Notes: generated by a model not told the origin, from the letters alone. 64,000 nt of DNA from Neobacillus mesonae (GCF_001636315.1 NZ_KV440949.1:5288084-5352083); one strand, 5' to 3'; positions 51,772 to 61,306 are shown, counted from the stretch's first letter. A program made the numbers and translations.

Positions 51772-51812
51772 AGACAAAAAATCGGCACCCCTTTCAGAAT
51801 ACCGATTTTTTT
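51772..51812 (-). terminator. Terminator after the small membrane protein gene
   Basis: The stem AATCGG / CCGATT (51780-51807) with a long loop is followed on the minus strand by TTTTTGTCTT. Confidence 0.55.
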
Positions 51813-51816
51813 AAAA

Positions 51817-52209
51817 TTATTCACTTAATGGGCGCTGCAAAAATGCGAGCAAACAGAAGAATATGAAACTAAGAAGTAAAATCGCTCCCCCGCTGATATA
51901 TAGGGCTGTTTCTAAAGCTTGTGGTAAAAATCCAGGTCGGAAATTATATAAGGCCATACCTCCTGTTAAACCGATCGAACCAATTACTGTTGAATACACA
52001 TGAAGCCTCGCCAAAATCCGGTTTGTCGGTTGAAATACCCGATAATAAACAGCCCAAGAAAATAGGGTCAGCCACCCTACCACTAATATATGCGCATGGA
52101 TTGGCCGTACCGCATAAGAACCGGAGCCGGCCATATGACCTCCCAAAACAGCTCCAATTAATCCAAATATGGCTGATAACTTTAATAAAAGATTACTATA
52201 ATTCTTCAT
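51817..52209 (-). CDS. Small four-helix membrane protein with HAH motif, cbb3/NnrS-like
   Basis: A 130-residue protein with about four membrane segments. The conserved-looking stretch RPIHAHILVVGW resembles the His-bearing helix of subunit I of cbb3-type oxidases and of related small heme-linked proteins. It is far too short for an oxidase. It may bind heme or copper or be a single-unit relative; this is inference from one motif. The start at 52209 follows GGAAAGATATAGT. No other oxidase subunit is nearby. Divergent from the ThDP enzyme gene. Confidence 0.6.
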   Translation of the reverse strand: MKNYSNLLLKLSAIFGLIGAVLGGHMAGSGSYAVRPIHAHILVVGWLTLFSWAVYYRVFQPTNRILARLHVYSTVIGSIGLTGGMALYNFRPGFLPQALETALYISGGAILLLSFIFFCLLAFLQRPLSE

Positions 52210-52382
52210 ACTATATCTTTCCTTTCATTGTCAGTCCTAAAAGGCTTATTCCATCTTCTCTTAAAATATTACTGGCCGAATATGAACGGAAGATGAACAA
52301 CAAGTTACATTTGGAATGAATGGTACCTGTAATAATAGCACAAACTAACTCTAAAAGGCTCCCATTCCCGAAAGGAGAACAT

Positions 52383-53969
52383 ATGAAAGTAACAGATGTA
52401 CTGGTAAAATGCTTGGAGAATGAAGGTGTTGAATATATATTTGGCATCGTCGGATCGGAGACACTTGACCTGGCGGATTCTTTATCCAAATCAACAAAAA
52501 TTCAGTTGATCAATGTAAGACACGAACAAGGTGCCGCATTTATGGCTGATGTTTACGGAAGGACAGCGAAAAAGACCGGTGTATGCTTATCGACGCTGGG
52601 ACCGGGTGCGTCTAACCTGTTAACTGGCATTGCCAGTGCGCAGCTGGACCATTCACCGGTTGTTGCTCTGGTCGGTCAAGCAGGAATTGATCGGCACCAT
52701 AAAGAATCGCATCAATATGTGGACTTGGTAAAATTATTTGAACCGGTAACGAAATGGTGTACCCAAATTCAAGCCTCACCGACCGTTCCATCAGCAGTCC
52801 GTAATGCCTTTCGAACGGCGGTCATGGAGAAACCGGGTGCTGCGGCAATTGTATTGCCGGAGAATTTTTCCGCGCAAATGATTGCAAATGAGCCTTTAAT
52901 GGTCAGCCCGCTACCCGTCACCGTACCGGCTATGGAGTCTGTTTATGCGGCAAAATCGTTAATTGAACAACATATAAAACCATTTTTTGTGATTGGCAAC
53001 GGGGTCGTAAGGCAGGATGCAGTATTTGAGCTTCAACTTCTAGTTGAACAGCTTGAATCCCCTGCTGTTCATAGTTTTATGGCAAAGGGCGTGCTGCCGA
53101 AAGATCACCCGCAAAATTTCTATACCTTTGGATTTAACGAGAATGATTTGGTTCTTTCCGGTCTTCAAGAAGCTGACCTCTTAATTGTCATCGGCTTTGA
53201 TTTTGTTGAAAAACTGCCGAAGGATTGGAATAAAAAGAAAATCCCAGTTTTACATATTGATTCACTGCCGGCGGAAACGAATGATTATTATCCTGCTAAG
53301 GTTGAACTGGTAGGAAATATTAAGCAAACATTGCAGCTGCTTAACCAAACATCACTAACGAAGAAACCATGGGAGCCCACGGGGAATCTTAAGGAAGTAA
53401 TTAAAACGGCTTATCATTTAAATCCCGAATCCGGAAACATGACTTTCACAATTAAAAATATGCTGCACAGCATCGAAAGGCTTACAAACGACGATACCAT
53501 CATTATTTCTGATGTCGGAGCACACAAAGTTTCCATAGCAAGAACCTATCAGCCGAAAAAGCCGAACGGTTTGATTATTTCAAATGGTCTTGCCTCCATG
53601 GGAATCGCCATTCCAGGTGCAATCGGGGCAAAGTTAGCAGCACCTGATGCTCCAGTCATTTGTATTACCGGTGACGGCGGCGCCATGATGAATTTTTCCG
53701 AAATCGAAACCGCTAAAAGACTTGGTGTTTCATTCATCATCATTATCTTAAACGATTCTGTGTTAAAGCTGGAGGTCCAGCAAATGGACAAAAAGTTCGG
53801 TGAGAGCTACGGAGCTGCCTTCACAAATCCGGACTTTGCAAAATTAGCGGACAGCTTCAGCATCCAAGGACGAAGAGCAAAAACACTAGCTGATTTTAAA
53901 GCTGTTTTAACAGAAGCGCTGGAACGTCCTAATGAAATTTTCTTAATTGATACAGTCCTTGAAGGTTAA
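52383..53969 (+). CDS. ThDP-dependent acetolactate-synthase-like enzyme
   Basis: A 528-residue protein with the three-domain fold of acetolactate synthase relatives. The catalytic Glu48 is in NVRHEQGAAFMAD. The central domain (about 185-330) is intact, and the ThDP-Mg motif GDGGAMMNFSEIETA...ND is near 430-460. The ATG at 52383 has AAAGGAG ahead; the longer frame to 52320 is upstream sequence. No regulatory subunit gene (ilvN/alsD) is adjacent. Acetolactate formation is likely, but a benzoylformate-decarboxylase- or sulfoacetaldehyde-like reaction is not excluded. Confidence 0.88.
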   Translation: MKVTDVLVKCLENEGVEYIFGIVGSETLDLADSLSKSTKIQLINVRHEQGAAFMADVYGRTAKKTGVCLSTLGPGASNLLTGIASAQLDHSPVVALVGQAGIDRHHKESHQYVDLVKLFEPVTKWCTQIQASPTVPSAVRNAFRTAVMEKPGAAAIVLPENFSAQMIANEPLMVSPLPVTVPAMESVYAAKSLIEQHIKPFFVIGNGVVRQDAVFELQLLVEQLESPAVHSFMAKGVLPKDHPQNFYTFGFNENDLVLSGLQEADLLIVIGFDFVEKLPKDWNKKKIPVLHIDSLPAETNDYYPAKVELVGNIKQTLQLLNQTSLTKKPWEPTGNLKEVIKTAYHLNPESGNMTFTIKNMLHSIERLTNDDTIIISDVGAHKVSIARTYQPKKPNGLIISNGLASMGIAIPGAIGAKLAAPDAPVICITGDGGAMMNFSEIETAKRLGVSFIIIILNDSVLKLEVQQMDKKFGESYGAAFTNPDFAKLADSFSIQGRRAKTLADFKAVLTEALERPNEIFLIDTVLEG

Positions 53970-54066
53970 GCATTCACCCTTCCCCAGGAATACGGCTGCA
54001 TAATGGAAATATGTAATTGAAAAGCCTTATTCTAAGGGGAATTTTATGATGCAATTGGAGCATATT

Positions 54067-54633
54067 TTACGACCCAATGATAAACTTTTTTAACCTGTTA
54101 AAGAGAAATAATCCAAGATCTACCCAAATCCATGCATAAATGAAGGAAAATAACAAAATGCCACTGCTGGCGAGAAATGAAAATGAACTTGAAACTGCAG
54201 GTCCTAAGACTGGAAATTTTATTCCATATAATAAAGTTAATATCCCAGCTGCAAGGAAAATAGCTCCACTACTAATAATCGCAATTCTCTTTTTAAAAAA
54301 ATGGAAACCGCCGCCAATCCCAAGTCCTAATAATCCTGTTGCAAATGGAAAGACAATGAGTTCACTAGGCACTAGAATCAATAATAATAAAATTGTAAGG
54401 AAATAGGTAATTCCTCCGAGTGGTACGGAAAGCATCGAGCATAAAAGAATCGGAGCTGTTGCGAATGGGCTGATGAAATACCCTATTCCCGGCAAAAATC
54501 CTCCAGCGGATTGAAGAATCTCGGCTATACTGGCAAAAAGGGCGGCTAAAACAAGCCGGTTTGTTTTGGACTTTTTTGAAAAATCGGTCTGTGCAGGCTT
54601 AATCTGTTCAGAAATGGTCTTGAAAAAATACAT
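54067..54633 (-). CDS. Small polytopic membrane protein, possibly ECF-type S component
   Basis: A 188-residue protein with five or six membrane segments (first RLVLAALFASIAEIL near residue 27). Size and topology fit substrate-binding S components of ECF transporters, but I see no signature that names one. It is divergent from pabA across 120 bp, and might carry a vitamin or precursor; that is inference. The ATG at 54633 is chosen over a GTG at 54645, which would touch the GGAGGG site. Confidence 0.6.
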   Translation of the reverse strand: MYFFKTISEQIKPAQTDFSKKSKTNRLVLAALFASIAEILQSAGGFLPGIGYFISPFATAPILLCSMLSVPLGGITYFLTILLLLILVPSELIVFPFATGLLGLGIGGGFHFFKKRIAIISSGAIFLAAGILTLLYGIKFPVLGPAVSSSFSFLASSGILLFSFIYAWIWVDLGLFLFNRLKKFIIGS

Positions 54634-54753
54634 AATCTCTTCCACCCTCCTTTTAGGCTCCTAGCCATTTTGCCATTGACACAAACCGGTTTTAAATTTA
54701 TTGTATTCTCAGGTTTGCTAGAAAAAAATTAGTGGAAACGGAGCCATTACACA

Positions 54754-55329
54754 GTGATTTTAGTCATTGACAACTATGATTCTTTTACATTTAATCTAGT
54801 ACAATACATTCGGACCATTGGTGAAGAAGTGGTCGTACGACGAAATGACCAGCTGACTATTAAAGATATTGAAGAACTACAGCCGGATTATATTCTATTA
54901 TCACCTGGTCCCGGAAACCCTGACACATCCGGACTTTGCATCGACATTGTCAAGCGATTTTATCAAGAAATTCCTATATTAGGTGTATGCCTGGGACAAC
55001 AAATAATTGCCCAAGTGTTTGGCGGGAAGGTGATAAAGGCGCTTAAACCGATGCATGGAAAAATCTCTATGATCACCAATGATCAAAAAGGAGTTTTTCA
55101 AGAAATCCCTTCGCCGCTGAAGGTTACCAGATATCATTCACTAATTGTCGAGGAAGCTTCCCTCCCCTCCTGCCTCGAAGTCAGTGCAAGAAGTGAGGAC
55201 GGGGAAATCATGGCACTGCGTCATAAGCAATTTAAAGTCGAAGGTGTTCAGTTCCATCCGGAATCCATCATGACCGAATACGGCTTACAAATGCTGAAGA
55301 ATTTTTTTAAAAAGGATGAGAACATGTAA
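54754..55329 (+). CDS. pabA: Aminodeoxychorismate/anthranilate synthase glutamine amidotransferase
   Basis: A 191-residue class I glutamine amidotransferase. The nucleophile Cys79 in ILGVCLGQQ and the His-Glu dyad in VEGVQFHPES are present; LSPGPGNP is conserved. It releases ammonia from glutamine for the chorismate-using subunit encoded directly downstream (no gap: its TAA is followed by ATG). In B. subtilis the same subunit serves folate and tryptophan synthesis. The fusion partner here shows that the folate route is meant. Confidence 0.92.
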   Translation: MILVIDNYDSFTFNLVQYIRTIGEEVVVRRNDQLTIKDIEELQPDYILLSPGPGNPDTSGLCIDIVKRFYQEIPILGVCLGQQIIAQVFGGKVIKALKPMHGKISMITNDQKGVFQEIPSPLKVTRYHSLIVEEASLPSCLEVSARSEDGEIMALRHKQFKVEGVQFHPESIMTEYGLQMLKNFFKKDENM

Positions 55330-57075
55330 ATGGAAATGAAACAACCCCTTTTATCTTTTGAATTTGCTGATTCGAACGGGAAAATAAGACCGTTTACATT
55401 TAAGGAACCTTTTAAGGTTATTGCAACATATAAAATAAACGAGGTCCTCCCTTGTTTTCAACTTGTGCAGGAAGCGGTGGAACAAGGTTATTATGCTGCC
55501 GGCTTTTTATCTTACGAAAGCGCCCCCGCCTTTGACCCTGCTTTTCGAGTTAAGGACTGCACCGAGATGCCCCTTCTTTGGTTTGGAATCTTTTCAGAAC
55601 CTGTAGAAGGGCCGCTAGTTAGTAACGGTGTGTACCAAGTAAGCGAATGGAATCCGTCCGTTGACATGGATGAATATAACCGGGCGATTTCGTCCATTAA
55701 ACAAGCGATTGAATGTGGTGATACCTATCAAACCAATTATACGATCCGCCTGCATTCTCAGTTCCAAGGTGATGATATTGCTTTTTTTGAAACGTTGAAA
55801 CGGGCTCAGTCCTCCAACTATTGTGCCTACATTAACACGGGCGACCAGAGTATTTTATCGGCCTCACCAGAACTATTTTTTCGGGTTGAAGGTAACAAAA
55901 TTACGACTAGGCCAATGAAGGGAACGATTCAAAGAGGTACGTCATTCGCCGAGGATGAAGCAAATGCCGAATGGCTGTATCATTCCGAAAAAAACCGTGC
56001 CGAAAATTTGATGATTGTGGACTTGCTGCGGAATGATTTGGGAATGATTGCCGAGCCGGGAACAGTTACTGTTCCAAAACTATTTGAAATTGAACAATAC
56101 CCTACCGTCCACCAAATGACTTCTACCATAACGGCAAAAATTTCTGCAAAGGTGAATTTGGTGGAAATTTTTAAGGCGCTTTTTCCATGCGGTTCGATTA
56201 CTGGCGCCCCAAAGATTAGTACGATGAGTATCATTACTGACCTTGAGTCGGCACCCCGAGAGGTATATTGCGGTGCCATTGGCTATATTACACCTGAAAA
56301 AGAGGCTGTTTTTAACGTCCCGATTAGAACAGTGATTATCAACCATCAATCTGGGCGGGCGACTTATGGTGTCGGTGGGGGCATTACCTGGGATTCTACG
56401 ACTGCAGGAGAATATGAAGAAGTTTTGGCAAAAGCCAAATTACTTAGAGAAAATCGTCCTGAATTTCAATTGCTGGAAAGCTTGCTCCTGGACAATGGGG
56501 AGTATTTTTTATTAGAAGAGCATCTGGCACGGTTGAATAAATCGGCTCATTATTTTGGCTTTAAGGTGAGTATTGAGAATGTTAAAAAGTCGTTGTTGGA
56601 GTTTTCGAGTCATCATTCCACCGGGATGTTTAAAGTTCGTCTTTTAACTGCAAGAGCTGGAAAAATTGTTATCGAGGGTGCGGAGATTTCACCAATGAAC
56701 GCACCTTTGAAGGTGATTCTAGCTGACAAACCGCTTGATCAAAACAATCCGTTCCTCTATCATAAAACAACCAATCGTGAAGTCTATTCGCAATTTCAGA
56801 ACAAAAAGCCTGCGGATGTATTCGATGTTCTCCTTTGGAATGAGGATGGCGAACTGACGGAATTCACGAACGGAAATGTTGTGTTGGAGATTGATGGGAA
56901 GTTTTGGACACCACCGGTAAGCAATGGCCTGTTAGCGGGAACTTTTCGAGAAATGTTATTAATAAATGGTGACATTCAGGAGAAAACATTAACCGTACAA
57001 GACCTGCAAACTTGCACTAAAATTTGGTTTATTAATAGTGTGAGGAAATGGGTCGAGATAGAATTGGTAAACTAA
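55330..57075 (+). CDS. Fused aminodeoxychorismate synthase component I and aminodeoxychorismate lyase
   Basis: A 581-residue fusion. Residues 1 to about 370 form a chorismate-binding domain (GDTYQTNYTIRL, SPELFFR, RPMKGT, GSITGAPK) that makes 4-amino-4-deoxychorismate with PabA. Residues from about 385 form a class IV PLP lyase with the catalytic Lys in FLYHKTTNREVY and EFTNGNVV. Together they convert chorismate to 4-aminobenzoate, the folate precursor, on one chain. The order PabB-PabC is known in other bacteria. It starts directly after pabA and ends in a long bidirectional terminator. Confidence 0.93.
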   Translation: MEMKQPLLSFEFADSNGKIRPFTFKEPFKVIATYKINEVLPCFQLVQEAVEQGYYAAGFLSYESAPAFDPAFRVKDCTEMPLLWFGIFSEPVEGPLVSNGVYQVSEWNPSVDMDEYNRAISSIKQAIECGDTYQTNYTIRLHSQFQGDDIAFFETLKRAQSSNYCAYINTGDQSILSASPELFFRVEGNKITTRPMKGTIQRGTSFAEDEANAEWLYHSEKNRAENLMIVDLLRNDLGMIAEPGTVTVPKLFEIEQYPTVHQMTSTITAKISAKVNLVEIFKALFPCGSITGAPKISTMSIITDLESAPREVYCGAIGYITPEKEAVFNVPIRTVIINHQSGRATYGVGGGITWDSTTAGEYEEVLAKAKLLRENRPEFQLLESLLLDNGEYFLLEEHLARLNKSAHYFGFKVSIENVKKSLLEFSSHHSTGMFKVRLLTARAGKIVIEGAEISPMNAPLKVILADKPLDQNNPFLYHKTTNREVYSQFQNKKPADVFDVLLWNEDGELTEFTNGNVVLEIDGKFWTPPVSNGLLAGTFREMLLINGDIQEKTLTVQDLQTCTKIWFINSVRKWVEIELVN

Positions 57076-57125
57076 ATATCTGTACAAGGTCAGTCTTTTA
57101 ATGGACTGACCTTGTACAGATATTT
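57074..57125. terminator. Very long perfect hairpin between pabBC and the SDR gene
   Basis: Arms of 22 bp (57074-57095 and 57104-57125) are perfectly complementary with an 8-base loop. They fill the gap between the two convergent stops. It should end transcription from both sides. Confidence 0.88.
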
Positions 57126-57126
57126 A

Positions 57127-57897
57127 TTATCTCGGCGACATCCGAATTCCGCCATCTAAACGAATTACTTCTCCATTTAAATATTCATGTTCCATGATAA
57201 ACGTTGCCAATTCTGCATATTCGGACGGACGTCCCAATCGCTTTGGAAACTCCACACTTTCCGATAGTTTCTTGATGACCTTTTCAGATAAAGAATCCGC
57301 CATAGGCGTCTTAAACAATCCCGGCGCAATCGTGTTAACGCGGATACCAAATTCCGATAAATCCCTGGCAACAGGCAGCGTCATCCCAGCCACTCCGGCT
57401 TTACTTGCCCCATAGGCAGCCTGACCCATTTGACCATCAAAAGCGGCGATCGATGCAGTATTAATAATTACTCCTCTTTCACCGGAGTCTGTAAGCGGCT
57501 CATTATTTTTCATTTCATTTGCTGCTAATCGTAACACATTAAACGTCCCTATTAGGTTAATTCCGATGACTCTATTGAAATCCTCCAGCGGTAAGACCCC
57601 CTTCTTCCCAATCGTTTTCCCCGGGGTGCCAACACCAGCGCAATTTACACAAATATGAATAGCCCCAAATGCCTCGATTGCTTGACTTATTCCTTTTTGA
57701 ACGGATTCATCATCCGCAACATTGACAATTGCGTAATGTACATTCTCTCCTAATTGTTCAACGGCTTCCTTTGCTTTTGTTTCATTGAGATCAAAAATAA
57801 CTACCTTAGCACCTTTATCTACTAATCTTGTTACCGTTGCTAGGCCTAAACCGGAGGCTCCTCCGGTTACAATTGCCACTTTATCTTTTAAATCCAT
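57127..57897 (-). CDS. SDR, 3-hydroxyacyl-CoA dehydrogenase type 2-like
   Basis: A 256-residue SDR with TGGASGLGLA, IFDLNE (NAD-type Asp), CVNCAGV, catalytic INTASIAAF and AAYGASKAGVAG. A long loop (GTPGKTIGKKGVLPLEDF) is characteristic of the type II 3-hydroxyacyl-CoA dehydrogenases (HSD10). It should oxidise a 3-hydroxyacyl-CoA. It follows the family III CoA transferase gene by 14 bp, so both probably act on CoA esters of branched or unusual fatty acids. The start at 57897 has AAGGAG. Confidence 0.88.
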   Translation of the reverse strand: MDLKDKVAIVTGGASGLGLATVTRLVDKGAKVVIFDLNETKAKEAVEQLGENVHYAIVNVADDESVQKGISQAIEAFGAIHICVNCAGVGTPGKTIGKKGVLPLEDFNRVIGINLIGTFNVLRLAANEMKNNEPLTDSGERGVIINTASIAAFDGQMGQAAYGASKAGVAGMTLPVARDLSEFGIRVNTIAPGLFKTPMADSLSEKVIKKLSESVEFPKRLGRPSEYAELATFIMEHEYLNGEVIRLDGGIRMSPR

Positions 57898-57911
57898 TTA
57901 CATCACTCCTT

Positions 57912-59105
57912 CTATTTATTTTTCAGTCCAAAAATGCCTTTATTTGATAAAGCTTGAATCGTTTCCATGTTATAACCGGCTTCTTTCAATAATTCCTCTG
58001 AATGCTCGCCGGTTTGTACACCTGCGAAACGGTACTGTGCTGGCTGAGATGAAAATTTAATCGGGAATGCAATCTGCTGTTGACTGCCGCCTTCTGCTTT
58101 AGGGACCGAAACGACCATTTCCCTTGCTTTTATTTGTGGATGTTCCACTGATTCCGAAAAGCGTAATACAGGTTCAACACAACCATCAAAATCCTCTCCA
58201 AGGATTTCAAGCCATTCATTAAATGTTTTCTCTTTAAAAGACTTTGTTAGAATCTTTTTAAAAACCTGCTGATCTTCCTCTCGCTGGCTGCTGCTCAATT
58301 TGATTAAGTCAGGATTGCCGATAAGCGTACATAATTTTTCTTGAAATGGCGGTTCCAGGCTCCCCACTGAGAAATAACGATGATCTTTCGTTTCGTAATA
58401 ATCGTAAAAAATACCGCCATTTAATAATAATGATTCCGGCTCGGGTTCTATTCCCTCAGCCAAGTATCCGGAACCAAACATGGCATTTAAGGAAAACACT
58501 GCATCTGTGATACTGATATCAATATATTGACCTTCCCCGGTTTGCCCCCGATGGTAAACAGCAGCTAAAATCGCAATCACCGCAGGCATGGATCCCCCAG
58601 CAAGATCTGCAACCTGTATACCTGCCGGAACCGGTGCTTGATTTTTCCTTGAAGAATAACTGGAAGCACCTGCTAAAGACAAGTAATTGATATCATGCCC
58701 TGCCCGGTTCCGCAGCGGTCCTGTTTGGCCATAGCCGGTAATCGAACAAAAGATGACCTTAGGATTGATTTGCTTTAATTTTTCATAGCCTATTCCCAGT
58801 CGTTCCATAACGCCAGGTCGGAACTGTTCAACCACAATATCGTATTCCTGGACAAGTTGGTATACAATCTCTTTCGCCTCTTCTTTTTTCAAATCCAAAG
58901 CCAATGACCGCTTTGAGCGATTAAGATGGGCAAATGCCGCTGACACCTCACCATCGATTGGAGGCAGATGCTTTGTTAAATCCTCACGAGTTGGCGACTC
59001 TACTTTGATAACCTCTGCTCCCATATCAGCAAGCATCATCGTTGCAAATGGTCCGGGAAGAAGAGTTGAGAAATCCAAAATCTTTAATCCTGTTAAGATC
59101 CCCAC
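57912..59105 (-). CDS. Family III CoA transferase (CaiB/BaiF; methylacyl-CoA racemase-like)
   Basis: A 397-residue protein. The start ILTGLKILDFSTLLPGPFATMMLADMGAEVIKVE is split here into its family pieces: LLPGPFATMMLADMGAE and VIKVE. RPGVMERLGIGYEKL and GHDINYLSL are typical, the latter with the conserved His-Asp of alpha-methylacyl-CoA racemases. The start is GTG at 59105 behind GGAGGG. It either moves CoA between acids or epimerises a 2-methylacyl-CoA. It is the first gene of a two-gene operon with the hydroxyacyl-CoA SDR. Confidence 0.88.
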   Translation of the reverse strand: MGILTGLKILDFSTLLPGPFATMMLADMGAEVIKVESPTREDLTKHLPPIDGEVSAAFAHLNRSKRSLALDLKKEEAKEIVYQLVQEYDIVVEQFRPGVMERLGIGYEKLKQINPKVIFCSITGYGQTGPLRNRAGHDINYLSLAGASSYSSRKNQAPVPAGIQVADLAGGSMPAVIAILAAVYHRGQTGEGQYIDISITDAVFSLNAMFGSGYLAEGIEPEPESLLLNGGIFYDYYETKDHRYFSVGSLEPPFQEKLCTLIGNPDLIKLSSSQREEDQQVFKKILTKSFKEKTFNEWLEILGEDFDGCVEPVLRFSESVEHPQIKAREMVVSVPKAEGGSQQQIAFPIKFSSQPAQYRFAGVQTGEHSEELLKEAGYNMETIQALSNKGIFGLKNK

Positions 59106-59140
59106 TGCGTACCCTCCAATTTTATTAATTTATTATTTTA

Positions 59141-60160
59141 TTACACTAAATTCTTAATCAGAATTTGCTCGTTCTCCTCTGCATCATTAAAATGAAAAGC
59201 ATGCGAGGACTTTTTTGACCAAAATAATTTCTTGCTAGGTGCCTCTAATTGATCGAAATACCTTTGAAGTAGTTCTGGAAAAACATGCGTTTCTCTTTCA
59301 CCATGAATGAAATATACAGGAATTTCTACTTTAGGGACATTTGTAAAGAAATTGAACCCGTTTAGGTCTTGAATCATTTGTTCTGTATAGGACAGTTTAA
59401 AACCTGAAACTAATGAATGGTAAATATTCACAAAAGAATAATCTGGTGAGGTAAACATGATTTTGGCTGCTTTTGCATAGGTCGCAGATCCTTTATCTCC
59501 CGCATCGTACACCATAGATTTATATTTTAATAACCATTTTCTTAAAACACCCCATTGGTTGAAGCCTTTTAAATATGGCGGCGGTCCGACTTCTGTTAAT
59601 TCTTTTATAGCCTTTTGATTGCTGGTTTCCTTTGCACGTTCTAATACCCATTGGTAACAGAGTTTATCATTTTCAACCCAGTTAGTAATTTGTGAAAAAG
59701 CAGTATAGGAGTAAAACTTTTCAGGAAATTGTTTCACAAGCGAAAGCCCAATAACTGTCCCCCAAGAATGGGCTGCTAAATGTAATTTGAGCTGTTTAAA
59801 ACGTGTGAGCAGGTAATCTGTTAATTCATTAGCATCACTGATAAATTGGTTTAAATGCATCGTTTCGCTAGGAATCTGTTTGGAATAGGATTTGCCTGTT
59901 CCCCGTTGGTCCCAGAAAACTAGAGTAAAATGCTTGACCAATTGCTTTGTGCACGTTACTAAAGCATAGTCTTGTCCGCGGTTAGAAAGCCCCGGAACAG
60001 GCATGCTGGGACCGCCGTGGAGCATTAATAATATTGGATTTGCGGGATCTTCTGCTTGGATGAGGATGGATTGCTGTGTTCCCCCAATTACGAGGGTTTC
60101 GATTGAACTAATCCCTTTTTCTGAAATTATAAAATTGGGCTTTCTTGAAAACAGCTTCAT
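59141..60160 (-). CDS. Alpha/beta hydrolase, proline iminopeptidase-like
   Basis: A 339-residue hydrolase. The oxyanion stretch LMLHGGPSMPVPG, WDQRGTGKSY and nucleophile Ser in AHSWGTVIGL place it in the S33 proline-iminopeptidase group. Further on are HGERETH near the Asp region and a late His (SSHAFHFNDAEENE). It has no signal peptide. Substrate may be a peptide or an ester. It lies between the CoA transferase (different operon) and the epimerase gene, 25 bp from the latter's end, so it could be co-transcribed with it. Confidence 0.85.
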   Translation of the reverse strand: MKLFSRKPNFIISEKGISSIETLVIGGTQQSILIQAEDPANPILLMLHGGPSMPVPGLSNRGQDYALVTCTKQLVKHFTLVFWDQRGTGKSYSKQIPSETMHLNQFISDANELTDYLLTRFKQLKLHLAAHSWGTVIGLSLVKQFPEKFYSYTAFSQITNWVENDKLCYQWVLERAKETSNQKAIKELTEVGPPPYLKGFNQWGVLRKWLLKYKSMVYDAGDKGSATYAKAAKIMFTSPDYSFVNIYHSLVSGFKLSYTEQMIQDLNGFNFFTNVPKVEIPVYFIHGERETHVFPELLQRYFDQLEAPSKKLFWSKKSSHAFHFNDAEENEQILIKNLV

Positions 60161-60185
60161 AGGTGATCACTCTTTTCGACAATTT

Positions 60186-61088
60186 TTATTTAAGAAATAA
60201 GTCCTTCAGCGCAGTCCGAAGTGTTGGGTACTGGAATTCAAATCCTTGTTCCAAAAGAATTTCAGGGACAACGTGCTGCCCTTCCAGTACAAGCGTACTT
60301 TTTTGCCCAAGTGCCAGTTTCATTGCAACTGTGGGTACTGGCAACCAGTGCGGACGGCTTAATACTGAAGCTATGGTTTTACCGAAGTCCTTCATTCGGA
60401 CAGGGGCCGGTGCAGTGACATTGACAGGTCCGGCTATTTTGGGGTTTTCAATTGCGAACGCGATGGCCCGGACTACATCTGTTACATGGACCCATGACAC
60501 CCATTGATTGCCTGAGCCAACCGTACCTCCGGCAAACAATTTATATGGCAGTGCCATTAGAGGAAGCGCTCCACCTTCGTTCCCAAGTACTACTCCAAAT
60601 CTCATCATGACGGCACGTGTGGAAAGTGTCTCAACCTGTTTCGCTTTGGTTTCCCAGTCGGAAACCGTTTTTCCAAGAAAATCATTTGCGATTTTTGGTG
60701 ATTTTTCTGTGTATTTTTGATGGTTGGAGGCCGGGTAAATACCGATGGCACTGGCATTAATCAATACCGATGGCTTCTCGGGCAATGCTTTAATAATTCT
60801 TAGAAGTTCTTCGGTTGCCTCCATTCTGCTTTCGTAAATTTGCTTTTGATGTTTTTTAGTCCATCTCCCGTCGTTAATCGAAACACCTGCGAGGTTTATA
60901 AACGCATTGGCAGTTTTAATTTCATGTTCAGGTGAAGTGCCTTTTTCAAGCCACTTAACATACGTTATCTTGTCTGAAGGCTGCTTAGTTTTTCTTGTTA
61001 ATATAACTATTTCGTACCCTTTATCTATTAGATATTGGGTTAATTTTTGGCCGATAAATCCTGAACCACCGGCGATGACTATTCTCAT
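60186..61088 (-). CDS. TIGR01777-family NAD-dependent epimerase (YfhF-like)
   Basis: A 300-residue Rossmann-fold protein. The cofactor loop GGSGFIGQKL starts at residue 7, followed by AFINLAGVSINDGRWT, the family hallmark. YPASNHQKYTE takes the catalytic Tyr region, and the late HWLPVPTVAMKLALG is also typical. The family resembles sugar epimerases but its real substrate is unknown. B. subtilis YfhF is a homologue. Its promoter region holds a 52-bp tandem repeat (61099-61306). Confidence 0.88.
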   Translation of the reverse strand: MRIVIAGGSGFIGQKLTQYLIDKGYEIVILTRKTKQPSDKITYVKWLEKGTSPEHEIKTANAFINLAGVSINDGRWTKKHQKQIYESRMEATEELLRIIKALPEKPSVLINASAIGIYPASNHQKYTEKSPKIANDFLGKTVSDWETKAKQVETLSTRAVMMRFGVVLGNEGGALPLMALPYKLFAGGTVGSGNQWVSWVHVTDVVRAIAFAIENPKIAGPVNVTAPAPVRMKDFGKTIASVLSRPHWLPVPTVAMKLALGQKSTLVLEGQHVVPEILLEQGFEFQYPTLRTALKDLFLK

Positions 61089-61098
61089 TTTCTTCCCC

Positions 61099-61306
61099 CT
61101 TTTTTTACCGTTGGCATCGTATTTTTTAGTTTTCGAGTAAAATTATGCTGTTATTTTTACCGTCCACCTCTTATTTCGCTGGCAGCGGGCAGTAGAACTG
61201 GCTTCTTTTTACTGAATGCCACAAATTTCACTAGCCACGGTTAATAGAACCTGCTTCTTTTTACCATCTCCTACTATTTCAACTGTTTGCGGGCAATAGC
61301 TCTTTT
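61099..61306. repeat. Degenerate tandem repeat, four units of 52 bp
   Basis: Units begin at 61099, 61151, 61203 and 61255, exactly 52 bp apart. Each opens with TTnTTTTTACC/T and the last three share an ATTTC...GGGCAATAGAACT-like second half (GCGGGCAGTAGAACTGGC in the second unit). The first unit is the most diverged. The array fills the region upstream of the YfhF-like gene. Confidence 0.75.
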
